A stretch of 64,000 nucleotides of DNA from Nephrocerus scutellatus (GCA_947095585.1 OX352763.1:103519908-103583907), one strand, 5' to 3'. Positions 1 through 9,675 are shown, counted from the stretch's first letter. Made by a program: numbers and translations. Notes: a model not told the origin generated them from the sequence alone.

Positions 1-506
1 GGCGTTCTCTGAATATGGCGTCCATATTTCATTTCCTTTTCGAGAACAATCGAGAAACATCGCTAGCTTGGACTGCTGTCAATACTTCAATAGTAAGTAA
101 ATTTGAGTTTTTCTTTCGTTATTTATTAGAATTAGAAGAACTATGCAAAGTTTTAATATTAACTCCAATTAATATAAAACTGTGCTAGTTTTCAAATTTC
201 ATAAAAAAAAGTTATTTTCTAATTTGCGATTACTTATTATCCAGCAAGTGCCAATACTAACCACCAAAATGACCTTCGCAATGGCGTCTGAATTTTTGAG
301 TTGAAATTTAAACTTTATTTAATTTATATATATTATTTAATTTACGATCGAAAATGCCAATAAAATGTAATACCTATTTTCTTTTTTGTTGCAGGTACGA
401 TTACGAGGATATTACGAGTATACAATAACGAAAAGATTTATCGTTTCAGTGAGTCGAGATCGGTATTAGTCGAGATCGGTTTCTTCTTCTTTCATCAAAA
501 CTGTAT
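1..506. other. Non-coding AT-rich start of window
   Basis: I see no convincing coding signal here. The stretch is AT-rich, with a short imperfect direct repeat (tcgagatcggt twice near 455-482) just ahead of the first recognisable transposase codons. It may be the 5' part of the piggyBac-like element that follows, but I could not find a TTAA-flanked terminal repeat. Confidence 0.4.
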
Positions 507-1450
507 TTGAATGACCCAGAAAAGCCGTCAGATGCTTCAAAAACGTACTACGTTGATGAAATGGTTTCGTGTCTAAAGTACACCTTTCAAAATTGCCGGA
601 CCGATAGCGTGTATCAATCAATCTTCTTTGAAGCAATACAACCCGATGAAACCTATCAAAAGAGGCATCAAGATTTGGGAACGATGTGATTCGACAACTG
701 GGTATAGCTATGACCTTAATATTTACTCTGGAAAGGAAACAGTTCAGTGCGAAGGTACACTTGGAGAACGAGTTGTACCGAAGCTATGTTCTACACTCCA
801 AAAACCTTCAGCGGTTATATGTTGTGATCGCTTTTTCAGTACGGTGAACTTGGCTCAAACTCTTGAGTTCGGTTTAGTGGGAAAAGTGATGAAAAATAGC
901 AAATTGCTACCAAATCTTGATGGACCAAAACTAAGCAGGGGCAAGTATGCATGAAAATTTAATAATAATGGATGTATGGTATGTAAATGGCAAGATACCA
1001 AAATTAATATTAACGTAAAAAACCTAACAAGACTAAATAAAATAAATTTCATGTACAAAATGGCGATATACTGTGTTTTTCGTTCTGAACAAAATGGCTG
1101 GTCGGTGCTCCGCCAACCAGCATAAAGTTATATTGATCAGCAATTGCCACACTTACAAAGAAGCAACTGTACAAAGAACAAATAAAAAAGGTGTCGCTAT
1201 CGAAGTTCCATGTCCTGAGGCCATTGCTTTCTATAACAAGTACATGGGGGGAGTGCTTGGCTTATGGAAAAGAGCGAGCAAAATTTAAACGTCGTAGCAC
1301 AAGCGGGCGCCCTTCTCAGCGATCAAAAACGTTGTCAGGAGTTGGAGAACATCTTCCGGTTGAAGGAACCACACGCCGCCGTTGCAGATTTGCACTTCTA
1401 GCAAAATACCTTTATGCAAGTTGTGTTTTGCGGATTACCATAAGAACTGA
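507..1450 (+). pseudogene. Decayed piggyBac-type transposase (DDE_Tnp_1_7)
   Basis: Remnant of a piggyBac-superfamily transposase, the enzyme that cuts and pastes the element at TTAA sites. Pieces appear in family order across several frames: an N-terminal part (507-640), the block KPIKRGIKIWERCDSTTGYS with SGKE (about 640-760), VICCDRFFSTVNLA carrying a conserved aspartate (about 815-860), a stretch with CKWQDTK (about 975-1010), and YNKYMGGV (about 1230-1255). In active relatives the last motif continues with a catalytic aspartate; here it runs into a frameshift. A cysteine-rich C-terminus (RRRCRF, then CKLC) ends at the TGA at 1448. There is a stop near 951 and shifts near 630-660, 1010-1080, 1260 and 1390. 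The family call is firm; the element ends are not visible. Confidence 0.85.
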
Positions 1451-1529
1451 GTTGTATATTTGTGTATATATATATGTATATATATATGAAATAAAATGTA
1501 AAGTTTACAAAAATTATTCTAGCACTCCC

Positions 1530-2290
1530 TTAGCAGTCGTTAACGACACAACTCAGCAGAGTCTGTCTGTGTTGCCGCCTAACACCGTATTCTTACCAAG
1601 TGGCGAACGCGGTTTAGACGCGGTGAAAGTTAAAATTGCACAATTTTGGCATCAGAACATTCGCGTCTGGTTTAAGCAAGTCAAAGCACAGTTCGCGATT
1701 CACAGCGTACGGACCGATATCACGCGATATCATTTATTGCTTACACAACTTAAACCGTTGGGCTTACCCATGTCGTGTCTCTTGTTGAAAACCCACCCGC
1801 CGAGGGAAAATACGATGCCCTAAAAGAGCAGATAACCCGCGTACTGGTCGGAACGGAACAACGCCGAATTAAAACCTTGTTGTCAGTGTTGCAAATATAG
1901 GTGACCGTAAACCGTCAAACCTATTAAACGAACAACGTCAGGTTGGTGGTACGTTGGTGTCAGACCAGATGCTACGCTCGTTATGGGTTAATCAACTGCC
2001 CCAATATATACAAGCAGTTGTCGTCGCAGCTCTGGGAAATTTGGACGAACTGGCAATCATTGCCGATAAAATTTGGGACATGGTGCCCGAGCACCACCAA
2101 ATATCAACCATTACACGCGAATCGACGCGTTCCGTTGAGCTAAACTCAGCACATGCTTCGACAAATCAGCCAAAAAGTGCAAGCCTGGATGTAAATTTGC
2201 ATCCAATCATGCGGAAAACTAGTATGCCATACGTCTCAAGGGGCGGACGCGCATGGCCAATTTTCGACAGCACGCCTCTTTATAACTGAC
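1530..2290 (+). pseudogene. gypsy gag remnant
   Basis: Gag-like sequence in two frames. The first block (about 1540-1820) includes PPNTVFLP and the segment around IAQFWHQNIRVWFKQVKAQF, which resembles the capsid N-terminal region of insect gypsy gag proteins. The second (about 1954-2190) carries DQMLRSLWVNQLPQYIQAVV and LDELAIIADKIWDM, typical of the capsid C-terminal half. A frameshift near 1800 and a stop near 1900 separate them. No zinc knuckle is visible before the protease, which fits this gag lineage or a small deletion. Confidence 0.75.
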
Positions 2291-2302
2291 CGCACAACGA
2301 AA

Positions 2303-2593
2303 TTGAATTACCTCATCGATACAGGCGCCGACATTTCTCTTGTACTACCAACATCCATCGAACGCAAACGGTCTCAAGACCCAAACACCAACACACTGTA
2401 CGCAGCAAACGGTTCCACCATCAAAACTTACGAATGCAAACACGTGAAAGTAAACCTTAATTTAAGACGAGAACTCGGTTGGACTTTCATTGTCGCTGAT
2501 ATTAAGAAAGCTATCATCGGTGCTGATTTTTTAAAGCACTTCGGCATAATAATCGACTTCCAAAACAAAACGGCTTATAGATTCGCTCAGTAA
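2303..2593 (+). pseudogene. gypsy aspartic protease domain
   Basis: A 96-residue open segment with the retroviral-type active-site motif DTGAD near its start and the conserved IIGADFL block about 70 residues later, the normal spacing for a retropepsin of a gypsy polyprotein. It would process the polyprotein. It follows the gag remnant directly and ends at a stop (2591-2593) before the reverse transcriptase region, so the polyprotein frame is broken here. Confidence 0.85.
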
Positions 2594-2754
2594 AGTTTAA
2601 ACATCAGCAAATATCACAACGACACATTCCTCTGGTATTTCAGGAATTGATAAATCCGCAACGTACGCAGAGTAGCTCCAAGAATTCATCGACGTTACAA
2701 AGCCATCCATTGACAGTGAGTTAAAGGCATCAAAAAACCGCTTACCATTAAACT

Positions 2755-3493
2755 ACGAACGGTCCTCCAGTATTCGAACGACCTCGTCGATTGATCCGTG
2801 ATAAATTACGAGCTGCAAAAGCCGAATTTCGTCATCTCGTAGAAATTAGCATCTGTCGACCCTCCGACAGTGAATGGGCTAGCCCTCTACACATGGTTCG
2901 CAAAAACAACACGGAATGGAGACCATGTGGCGATTATCGTCGATTGAACGCAATCACCGTACCCGATCGCTACCCCATTCCACACATTTAAGATTGTACT
3001 GCCACGTTCGCCAACAGAACAATTTTCTCTGCGATTGACTTAATTCGTGCCTATCACCAAATCCCGATTCTGGAAGAAGACATTAAGAAAACTGTAATCA
3101 CTACACCGTTCGAACTCTACGAATTCACTCGTATGCAGTTCGGTTTGTGCAACGCCGGTCAAACATTCCAACGGTTCATCATCGATGACATCATCTTAGG
3201 ATCGACATCTCCCGAACAACATTTGTATCACTTGAGCATCTTGTTCCAACGGTTCCGAGAGTATGGTGTCACCATCAACGTTGCCAAATGCACTTTCGCT
3301 CAACCTATTGTCAAGTTTCTCGGACATGAAATCAGTAACAACGGTATTCGAACACTTCCTGAAAAAGTCATCCTCAATTTTCCAAGGCCCACCGTCGCTA
3401 AAGATCTCCGAAAATTCACCGGTATGCTCAACTACTATCGTCGATTTCTTCCGCACGCAGCATCCGAACAAATCAAACTCCACGCTCTCATTA
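2755..3493 (+). pseudogene. gypsy reverse transcriptase remnant
   Basis: Typical Ty3/gypsy RT motifs appear in order: [47 protein letters not shown], and [11 protein letters not shown] followed by [20 protein letters not shown] after YPIPHI (about 2991) breaks the frame. The usual segment between the TFQRF block and the DDI motif is shortened by roughly 20 codons (the sequence runs directly into IIDDIILGS), so the catalytic YxDD box is incomplete. Coding stops at the Harbinger insertion at 3494 and resumes at 7363. Confidence 0.9.
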
Positions 3494-3523
3494 AGGCCCG
3501 GGCAAACTGAAGCGGCTGCGGCT
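3494..3523. repeat. Left terminal inverted repeat of Harbinger element
   Basis: Begins AGGCCCGGGCAAACTG and runs into GCGGCTGCGGC; the right copy at 7333-7362 is the reverse complement. A TTA target duplicate precedes it at 3491-3493. Confidence 0.9.
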
Positions 3524-3599
3524 GCGGCTGCGGCAGCGATTGCCGAAGATGGCACGAACGCTAGGCCGCCTGATGGGGGCACACTACAGCGGCAGCGGC

Positions 3600-4638
3600 T
3601 GCGGAAAGAGTCGGATCGGTTACAGATATTGTAAGGCCTGTGCATCATCGTTTCGCTCGTACCACTGAAAATATCGCTGCTGTAAGTGAAAGTGTTGCCG
3701 AAGACCCGAATGTGTCGATTCCTCGTCGTTCTCAGGAATTAGGACTGTCTTACGGCACATTATGGCGTATTTTGCATTTGGATCTACACCTACATCCATA
3801 TAAAATCCAGCTCACACAACAACTGAAGCCAGCTGACCATTACAACGTCGTAGATACGTCGAATGGGTGCTTGAACAACAGGCGGTGGACGGCGATTTTT
3901 CGAACAAAATATTCTTCAGCGACGAAGCATATTTCTCACTCGGTGGGTATGTTAACAAACAAAATTGTCGTATTTGGGGTTCTGAGAATCCTCAAGTAAT
4001 TGAAGAGAGGCCATTACATCCACAAAAAGTCACTGCTTGGTGCGCTCTTTGGTCCGGAGGTGTGATTGGACCTTACTTCTTCGAAAACGACAATGGAACG
4101 ACTGTCACCGTCAATTCGGAGGTTTATGGTCATATGCTAACCGACTTTTTTTTTGCCTGCTGTTGAAGAATACGACTTAGAAAATATGTGGTTTCAACAA
4201 GACGGTGCCACATGCCACACAACTCGAGCGAATATGGCTTTATTGCAAGAGACATTTCCTGGCCGCGTAATTTCTCGTCGTGGCGATATCAACTGGCCAC
4301 CAAGATCATGCGATTTGACACCGCTTGGATTTTTTTTTTGGGGCTACGCGAAAGACCGTGTTTATGCAGATAAACCTTTAACTCTTAAGCACTTAAAAAC
4401 CAATATTCGTCAAGTTATGGCTGAGATACCGCCCAATATGTGTCAAAAAGTGGTAAAAAATTACCTCAAAAGAATTGATGCTTGCAACAATTCGCGTGGT
4501 GGTCATTTAAATGATGTAGTGTTTCACACATAATGTCAACGTTCAAACTTTATAATAAAAAAGAAATATCATGATAAGAAATATTTTATATGTGTTTTAT
4601 TTACGTTTACTTTTGAAACCGCAAAATGGATAACCCTT
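3600..4638 (+). pseudogene. 5'-truncated mariner-type transposase inside the Harbinger element
   Basis: Tc1/mariner-superfamily transposase of the insect lineage often mislabelled SETMAR-like. A helix-turn-helix region runs from GSVTDIVRPVHHRF to LSYGTLWRILH (about 3620-3780). The catalytic domain shows FSDEAYFSLGGYVNKQNCR (first D), WFQQDGATCH (second D) and PPRSCDLTPL (third D), with 36 residues between the second and third aspartates. The N-terminus is missing, frames shift near 3860 and 4150, and the C-terminus ends at the TAA at 4531. The 3' end reads AACCCTT followed by TA (4639-4640), matching the terminal repeat style of the mariner at 60032. Confidence 0.85.
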
Positions 4639-5042
4639 TAGAAACATATCGAAGTCAATGTTTTTAGGTAGTTCATATTTTTTCATCGATGGATACGGAG
4701 GAAACAGCGTTGCTCCTCGCTTTGTTAGCGGTCGACGATGAAAAACGGCAAAGGTAAATGTTTTTTGACCAACATTCAATATAGTTCGAGTATATTTACT
4801 TATTTTTTTCTGGAAAAAAAGAATTTGGGTTCACGAAATCAACTTGCAATAAGAACAGAAAGGAGAATTTAAAATGATTTACAAACAACTAAGGGAGGAT
4901 AAAGAGCGATTTTTAATATATTTTAGAATGACTGTTGAATGTTTTGACGAAATATTGGATCATATAAAAATAGATATTTCAAAAAAGTATACACATTGGA
5001 GAAGACCCGTAGAACCAGCTGAAAGACTAGCAGTGACTCTTA

Positions 5043-5414
5043 GTAATTTTGCAATTTTAAATTTGACACTTGCTTGCCTACGTTTTGAAAATTTCTTCAC
5101 AGTTTTTGCATAACCTTTGAAGATGTCGTCAATTTCATCAGTTGCTGACGATTCACTTGATTTACTTTTTAGATAAGATATAACTTGACCTACAGATGAT
5201 GTTTCAAGTTGGTGACTTCTTTTGTGCGGCTTACTATCATTATGTCTGTAGGTCACGTTAAGTGGACTAATGTCATGTTAGTTTTTTCAGTTCTCAAATA
5301 TTTCATATAAGAATCCCGTAGATTTTTCCATCTTTTTTTTAGTTCATCACCAGCAACAAAATATGTACATAATTTCCCAAAATTTTCACAAAATTTTGAA
5401 TATATTTTTTTTAG
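5043..5414 (+). other. Intron 2 of the HARBI1 gene, containing antisense coding sequence
   Basis: Donor GTAATT at 5043 and acceptor TTTTTTTAG ending at 5414. Splicing joins the codons to read VTLR then YLATG, the expected HARBI1 sequence, so this is a real intron boundary rather than an arbitrary gap. The 372-bp intron is almost filled by a MADF/BESS-like reading frame on the opposite strand. Confidence 0.8.
5045..5405 (-). pseudogene. MADF/BESS-like accessory protein fragment of the Harbinger element
   Basis: On the minus strand, upstream to downstream, about 5405-5290 reads GDELKKRWKNLRDSYMKYL, the C-terminal half of a MADF (Myb-like) DNA-binding domain. After a frame change, 5256-5060 reads TSSVGQVISYLKSKSSESS, then a BESS-like tail (DEIDDIFKGYAKTVKKFSKR, VKFKIAKLL). 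Harbinger transposons normally carry a second Myb/MADF-type gene whose product helps import the transposase and bind the ends; this is its likely remnant. The N-terminal half of the MADF domain is not visible and may lie in an exon overlapped by HARBI1 exon 3, or may be lost. Confidence 0.75.
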
Positions 5415-6305
5415 GATATCTTGCGACGGGGGACTCGTATAAAACTATTGGTCACAGTTATCGAATGGGCTTTAGAACAGTAAGCGTCATAGTTCGTGAA
5501 GTTTACAGTGCAATATGGAACCGTATGCAGCCGTTATATATTCCAGAACCAACTAAAGAAATATGGGAACAAAATATAGATGAATTTTACAAAAATTGGC
5601 AGTTCCCGAACTGTTGCGGTAGCATAGACGGAAAACATATAACAAAAAAAAGTCCCGACAACACTGGGTCAAATTACTTTTGTTACATATTTGCAAAAGT
5701 TTTCATTTGTGTTGCTCGCAATCGTAGATTACGAATACAAATTTATTTGTATTGATGTTGAAGGCTACGGAAAAAACAGTGACGGTGGAAGCCTTGAAGA
5801 ATCTGCAATTGGGCAACGATTGAGTAACAAAACCTTTCAGTTGCAGAATAAAAAAGGCCATTTCCAAATCACAATGAGCCTGCACCTTGTGTGCTTGTAG
5901 GTGACGAAGCTTTTCCGCTAAGGGATTTTTTAATACGCCCATTTCCACATCGTCAATCGGGATCAGATGGACGCAAAGAACAGTTCAACAAAAGGTTGTG
6001 CCGAGCCCGTCGTGTCGTCGAGAATGCCTTTGGAATTTTAACAAATAAATGGCGCCTGCTCTTATGACCGATCGAGATTAAAATTGAAACGGGAATAATT
6101 GTGGTCAAGAAAATATGTGTTATACACAATTACTTGCGCATAAAACATTGTAATGATAAAGATGACCAGACAAGTAATTTATTACTAGAAAACGATCCTG
6201 TCATTGGGACCCTAGAAATTCTTGAAAATGTGAATCGGCAGACCAACAAACTCAGCTTTTCACTTACGTGAAAAATTCGTTTCGTTTTTTGATAACGCTT
6301 AAATA

Positions 6306-6832
6306 AAGGGTGTTTTTTTGGGAGGTTTGTTTTTCCGATAGATGTCGTTTTATTTTATGACAGTTGTTTTGACAGCTCAAAGTGGCATTTCTACTCAGTA
6401 TTGTTTGGCAAATCATTATGAAAAAAAAAAAAAAAAATGACATTTGTGAAAAATAGTCGTGGTAGCCATATGCCAGAAATTGTGTTTAAATGTTAAATGC
6501 CAAAAAATTATCTACCAAATAATAGATATAACGTGTTTTTTTAAGAGGTTGCCGATTTTTTTTTTGAATAAAACACATAAAATTATGAAATGACCAAAAT
6601 TTTTTTTTATTTGGTAGATCATTTTTTGGCATTTAACATTTAAACACAATTTCTGGCATATGGCTACCACGACTATTTTTCACAAATGTCATTTTTTTTT
6701 TTTTTTTTTTTTTTTTTTCATAATGATTTGCCAAACAATACTGAGTAGAAATGCCACTTTGAGCTGTCAAAACAACTGTCATAAAATAAAACGACATCTA
6801 TCGGAAAAACAAACCTCCCAAAAAACACCCTA
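6306..6832. mobile_element. Palindromic mariner-type MITE, copy 1
   Basis: About 525 bp with two long inverted arms. The ends are AAGGGTGTTTTTTTGGGAGG and its complement, preceded by TA (6304-6305) and followed by TATA. The arms share about 200 bases, including a run of A/T and the segment with TTTGACAGCTCAAAG. An asymmetric centre of about 70 bases contains AAGAGGTTGCCGA. The insertion lies two bases after the HARBI1 stop codon. The phenylalanine-rich frames in it are by-products of the poly-T runs. Confidence 0.85.
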
Positions 6833-7332
6833 TATAAGACATAAAAATATATAATTTTCACAAAGTTTTGCAAAGAAAAATGTAGTTTTACTTACCACTA
6901 TTTCCACCAATGGACAAAGATATTTCGTTTCATATTCTATCTTTTTTTTTAATATTTTTGAACTCTTTGTGAGTCAAATCAAATTAATCTATTCTATCTA
7001 TTCTCTGTAATACACATATTGACTGAATAATGACAAATGCAACGAGCACTTTAACGTTTAGTGTGCTGATCATATTTTTTATTATTTGTCTGTTTTCCTA
7101 TACACTGAACCAAACAACATCATATAACTACGCAGTTTTGCAATAATTCTCTCCCAAACATATTGTCTACCGCGCGAACTGACGCTCAAATGGTGCATGC
7201 AGCATTCTGACGTCGTTCGCATGTAGTTCGCTGCATGGAATACGAACGCTCTTTCAAGTTCGCGCGAGTGTGCGATTTTTTATTTATTTACATGTGCAGC
7301 GTTCGTCGGAAATAGTCGGTGTTCGCTGCCGC
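6833..7332. other. Harbinger 3' non-coding region
   Basis: No coding signal seen. The DNA is AT-rich up to about 7150, then contains more GC-rich sequence with repeated CGAACG/CGTTCG-like words leading into the right inverted repeat. It is probably the subterminal region of the transposon. Confidence 0.5.
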
Positions 7333-7362
7333 CGCCGCAGCCGCTTCAGTTTGCCCGGGCCT
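7333..7362. repeat. Right terminal inverted repeat of Harbinger element
   Basis: Reverse complement of the left end, finishing CAGTTTGCCCGGGCCT and followed by TTA at 7363-7365. The sequence inside both ends is rich in GCNGCN triplets, which gives spurious poly-alanine frames on both strands. Confidence 0.9.
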
Positions 7363-7365
7363 TTA

Positions 7366-7715
7366 AGGGAAACCGCAAAGACGACAAATCTCCCGTTAAC
7401 TGGTCTTCAGACGCGATCGAATGACTTGCAGCCGCTAGGATTTTTCTTCCGACGACTTACGACTGCACAACAAAAATACTCGACCTACGATCATGAACTC
7501 TTGGCTATTTATCAAGCAATTAAACATTTTCGCCATTTACTAGATGCTCGTGTTTTTACGATACTTATGGATAACAAGCCACTGACGTACGCCCTTAAAC
7601 AGAAGTCAGACAAAGCGTCACCTAGATTTTGTTGGTCAATTTTCCACAGATACACGTCATGTCAAAGGTACCGAAAGCAAAATCGCGGATCTCCTTTCGA
7701 GAATCACTTATGCTA
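7366..7715 (+). pseudogene. gypsy RNase H remnant
   Basis: Continues the element interrupted at 3494. After the linker (GNRKDDKSPVNW) there is a deletion and frame change near 7420. RNase H then reads GFFFRRLTTAQQKYSTYDHE, LLAIYQAIKHFRHLL and TILMDNKPLTYALKQKSDKA, the standard gypsy RNase H block. A frame change near 7620 removes part of the tether; the RH end (STDTRHVKGTESKIADLLSR) is in a second frame. Confidence 0.88.
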
Positions 7716-7724
7716 ACGAACCGA

Positions 7725-8455
7725 ACGGTTCCATAAACATCGCAGAGGCTCAGAGGTATCATCAAATTGTGTCAATTTCCAAACCATTGCGGAACAACAA
7801 GAAGAAAACCACGATGAACTCGCTTCTATACTTAATAATAAGTTGTATGTCTGGAAGCAGCTAAACGTACCGGGCTTGCAACAGAAAATTTGGTGTGAAA
7901 CCTCCACAGGCCGGATTCGACCATACATCCCGCAGCAGGCAAGACAAACTGTACTCAACAGCCTTCATGGTCTGGCGCATCCTGGTGCCAGAGCAACGAC
8001 AAGACTGGTAAAAGAACGTTTCTTTTGGCCTTCCATGAAACGCGATTACAAACAAATGCTCCGCAAATGCATTCTGTGTCAAAAAGCAAAAATTATTCGT
8101 CCCAACAGATCGTCTCTTTAAAGCTACGAGCTGTCATCCGACCGTTTCAGACACATTAACATCGACCTTATTGACCCATTGCCTTACTCAAACGGCTTCA
8201 ACTACTGTTTGACCATTATAGATCGTTATACCAGGTGGCCCGAAGCGATACCACTGGAAGATCAAACCGCTGAGTCGGTGGCAAAAGCTTTAATCAACGT
8301 TTGGTTCGCCCGTTTCGGTGTCCCTGCCAACATTACGACAGATCAAGGGAGGCAATTCGAAAGCACACTCTTTAACGAGAACACACGGTTAGTTGGTTGC
8401 TACCATCTCCGCACGACGAGCTACCACCCGCAGTTGAAATGGGAGATTTTTTTTT
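7725..8455 (+). pseudogene. gypsy integrase, truncated
   Basis: The zinc-binding domain is visible at about 7960-8090: HGLAHPGARATTRLV, RFFWPSMKRD and CILCQKAK give the HHCC ligands. After a stop at 8119 the core shows HINIDLIDPLP (first catalytic D), TIIDRYTRWPEAIPL, and FGVPANITTDQGRQFES (second D). The sequence breaks off after SYHPQ near 8440, before the catalytic glutamate, so the C-terminal part and 3' LTR are gone. Confidence 0.9.
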
Positions 8456-8592
8456 AAAGACAAGAAAGGAAAATTTTTTGTTTGTCAAATGTTATCCGAT
8501 TGATACGAGCCGCCCTATACGCTAGATGCGTTCATCGGAATCTCTTTTGCTTTGCGACAAAAATAACTGTTGCGTTTTAATTTCGACTACAT
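8456..8592. other. Junction DNA after truncated gypsy
   Basis: No coding signal. It may include the start of a BEL/Pao LTR (a TGATACGAGCCG sequence near 8495), but without a second LTR this cannot be confirmed. Confidence 0.3.
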
Positions 8593-8822
8593 TTACATGC
8601 ATCGACATAATTATGTCAATGTCGTAGTTCATCAAAATGTTGGTCGAGAAAATTAAAAGACCTATTTTGATTGGCCCAGAAATCGTATGTGATTTCTTGC
8701 TAACAGCCATAGCTGGTATGCCACGTAGGCTTACATGCACCTGCATCGGCATAATTATGTCAATGTAGTAGTCATCCAGAAATTTATAAGACCTATTTTG
8801 ATTGGCCCAGAAATCGTATGAT
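8593..8822. repeat. Imperfect tandem duplication, two units
   Basis: Units at about 8593-8690 and 8731-8822 share TTACATGCA, ATAATTATGTCAATGT and CCTATTTTGATTGGCCCAG, with small indels between them. The array lies in the presumed LTR or leader of the BEL element that follows. Confidence 0.75.
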
Positions 8823-9141
8823 GTGCGAATAGCGTCATCTACCAGCACCCGTACTGACACCGAATGATCTGCTGCGACCTACGAGGCGAAAAATGAAATG
8901 CATTGTGTTTCTAATGTCTGAACCGAGTGGTTCATGGGAAGTTGTTCGGTAGTTATTCGAATTCAGAAAAAGTCAGTCGGTTAAAGTAAATTGTGGTTGC
9001 CAAGGAAATTCTCAACGCAAATAATTATTGAGTGAAACGTGTTTATGAAAAAAAAAATAAAAAAATCATCAAATAAAAAACAAAAATTTATTGCACCTTC
9101 TTGTAACAGGCCAACCTTTAGCCCAAGTCTGTTATAAAACA
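8823..9141 (+). other. Probable 3' part of a BEL/Pao 5' LTR
   Basis: The sequence ends ATAAAACA directly before a BEL-type primer-binding site at 9142 and contains several AATAAA-like words. I infer an LTR end from that context; the LTR start cannot be fixed because no second copy is present. Confidence 0.45.
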
Positions 9142-9160
9142 TTGGTCCTTCGAGCCAGAT
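9142..9160 (+). promoter_or_regulatory. BEL/Pao-type primer-binding site
   Basis: TTGGTCCTTCGAGCC directly follows an ACA LTR end. This sequence is the usual minus-strand priming site of many insect BEL/Pao elements. Confidence 0.7.
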
Positions 9161-9245
9161 GGTAAATTGAACGAGGAAATACAACCAAATCCATCCAGAG
9201 AAACACGCCGATAAACCGCAAGTATCAAACATATTTTTTATTATA

Positions 9246-9675
9246 ACGGGTGTTTTTTTGGGAGGTTTGTTTTTCCGATAGATGTCGTTTTATTTTATGA
9301 CAGTTGTTTTGACAGCTCAAAGTGGCATTTCTACTCAGTATTGTTTGGCAAATCATTATGAAAAAAAAAAAAAAAAAAAAAAAACGTGTTTTTTTAAGAG
9401 GTTGCCGATTTTTTTTTTGAATAAAACACATATAAAATTATGAAATGACCAAAATTCGGTAGATAATTTTTTGGCATTTAACATTTAAACACAATTTCTG
9501 GCATATGGCTACCACGACTATTTTTCACAAATGTCATTTTTTTTTTTTTTTTTTTTTTTTCATAATGATTTGCCAAACAATATTGAGTAGAAATGCCACT
9601 TTGAGCTGTCAAAACAACTGTCATAAAATAAAACGACATCTATCGGAAAAACAAACCTCCCAAAAAAACACCCTT
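9246..9675. mobile_element. Palindromic mariner-type MITE, copy 2
   Basis: Same family as 6306-6832: ends ACGGGTGTTTTTTTGGGAGG and CCTCCCAAAAAAACACCCTT with TA duplicates at 9244-9245 and 9676-9677. The left inner arm is shortened, so the poly-A run passes directly into the central segment with AAGAGGTTGCCGA. It sits in the BEL leader between the primer-binding site and gag. Confidence 0.88.

Larger units (their letters stand above)
4689..6302 (+). pseudogene. HARBI1-like: HARBI1-type Harbinger transposase, three exons
   Basis: Nuclease of the PIF/Harbinger superfamily (DDE_Tnp_4). Exon 1 (4689-4753) starts ATGGATACGGAG and ends at a GT donor. Exon 2 (4822-5042) carries IWVHEINLQ, a premature TAA at 4850, then FKMIYKQLREDKERF and a helical region to AVTL. 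Exon 3 (from 5415) begins YLATGDSYKTIGHSYRMG and contains CCGSIDGKH (first catalytic D), a frameshift near 5690, YKFICIDVEGYGKNSDGG, a shift near 5880, GDEAFPLRDF (second catalytic D) and RARRVVENAFGILTNKWRLL (the conserved E region). The frame breaks again near 6063 and 6260, and the TAA is at 6300-6302. Both introns have GT..AG ends and join in frame, which supports the exon model. Not functional in this copy. Confidence 0.88.
3494..7362 (+). mobile_element. PIF/Harbinger DNA transposon, full length, nested in gypsy
   Basis: Ends are inverted repeats: the left end reads AGGCCCGGGCAAACTG and continues into GCGGCT repeats, and the right end is its reverse complement (identity extends about 30 bases). 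Both ends are flanked by TTA (3491-3493 and 7363-7365), the 3-bp duplication expected of PIF/Harbinger. Inside are a HARBI1-type transposase gene, an antisense MADF/BESS-like segment, a truncated mariner copy and a MITE. Stops in the transposase mean this copy is not autonomous now. Confidence 0.92.
1515..8455 (+). mobile_element. Ty3/gypsy LTR retrotransposon remnant, split by a Harbinger element
   Basis: The order gag, protease, reverse transcriptase, RNase H, integrase zinc domain and integrase core is that of a Ty3/gypsy element. It has no recognisable LTRs: the 5' side abuts the piggyBac remnant and the 3' side stops inside the integrase core near 8445. A complete Harbinger transposon occupies 3494-7362. 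Removing that insert with one TTA copy brings the reverse-transcriptase end and the RNase H linker back into one frame, so these two blocks were one element. Stops and deletions show it is inactive. Confidence 0.85.

Noticed and set aside
3196..3648. Minus-strand 150-codon frame with an alanine run
   Set aside because: Shadow of the gypsy RT plus the GCN-rich Harbinger end; the alanine run is the terminal repeat.
4597..4779. Minus-strand 60-codon frame
   Set aside because: It overlaps HARBI1 exon 1 and the mariner 3' end; the plus-strand reading explains the sequence and has a splice donor.
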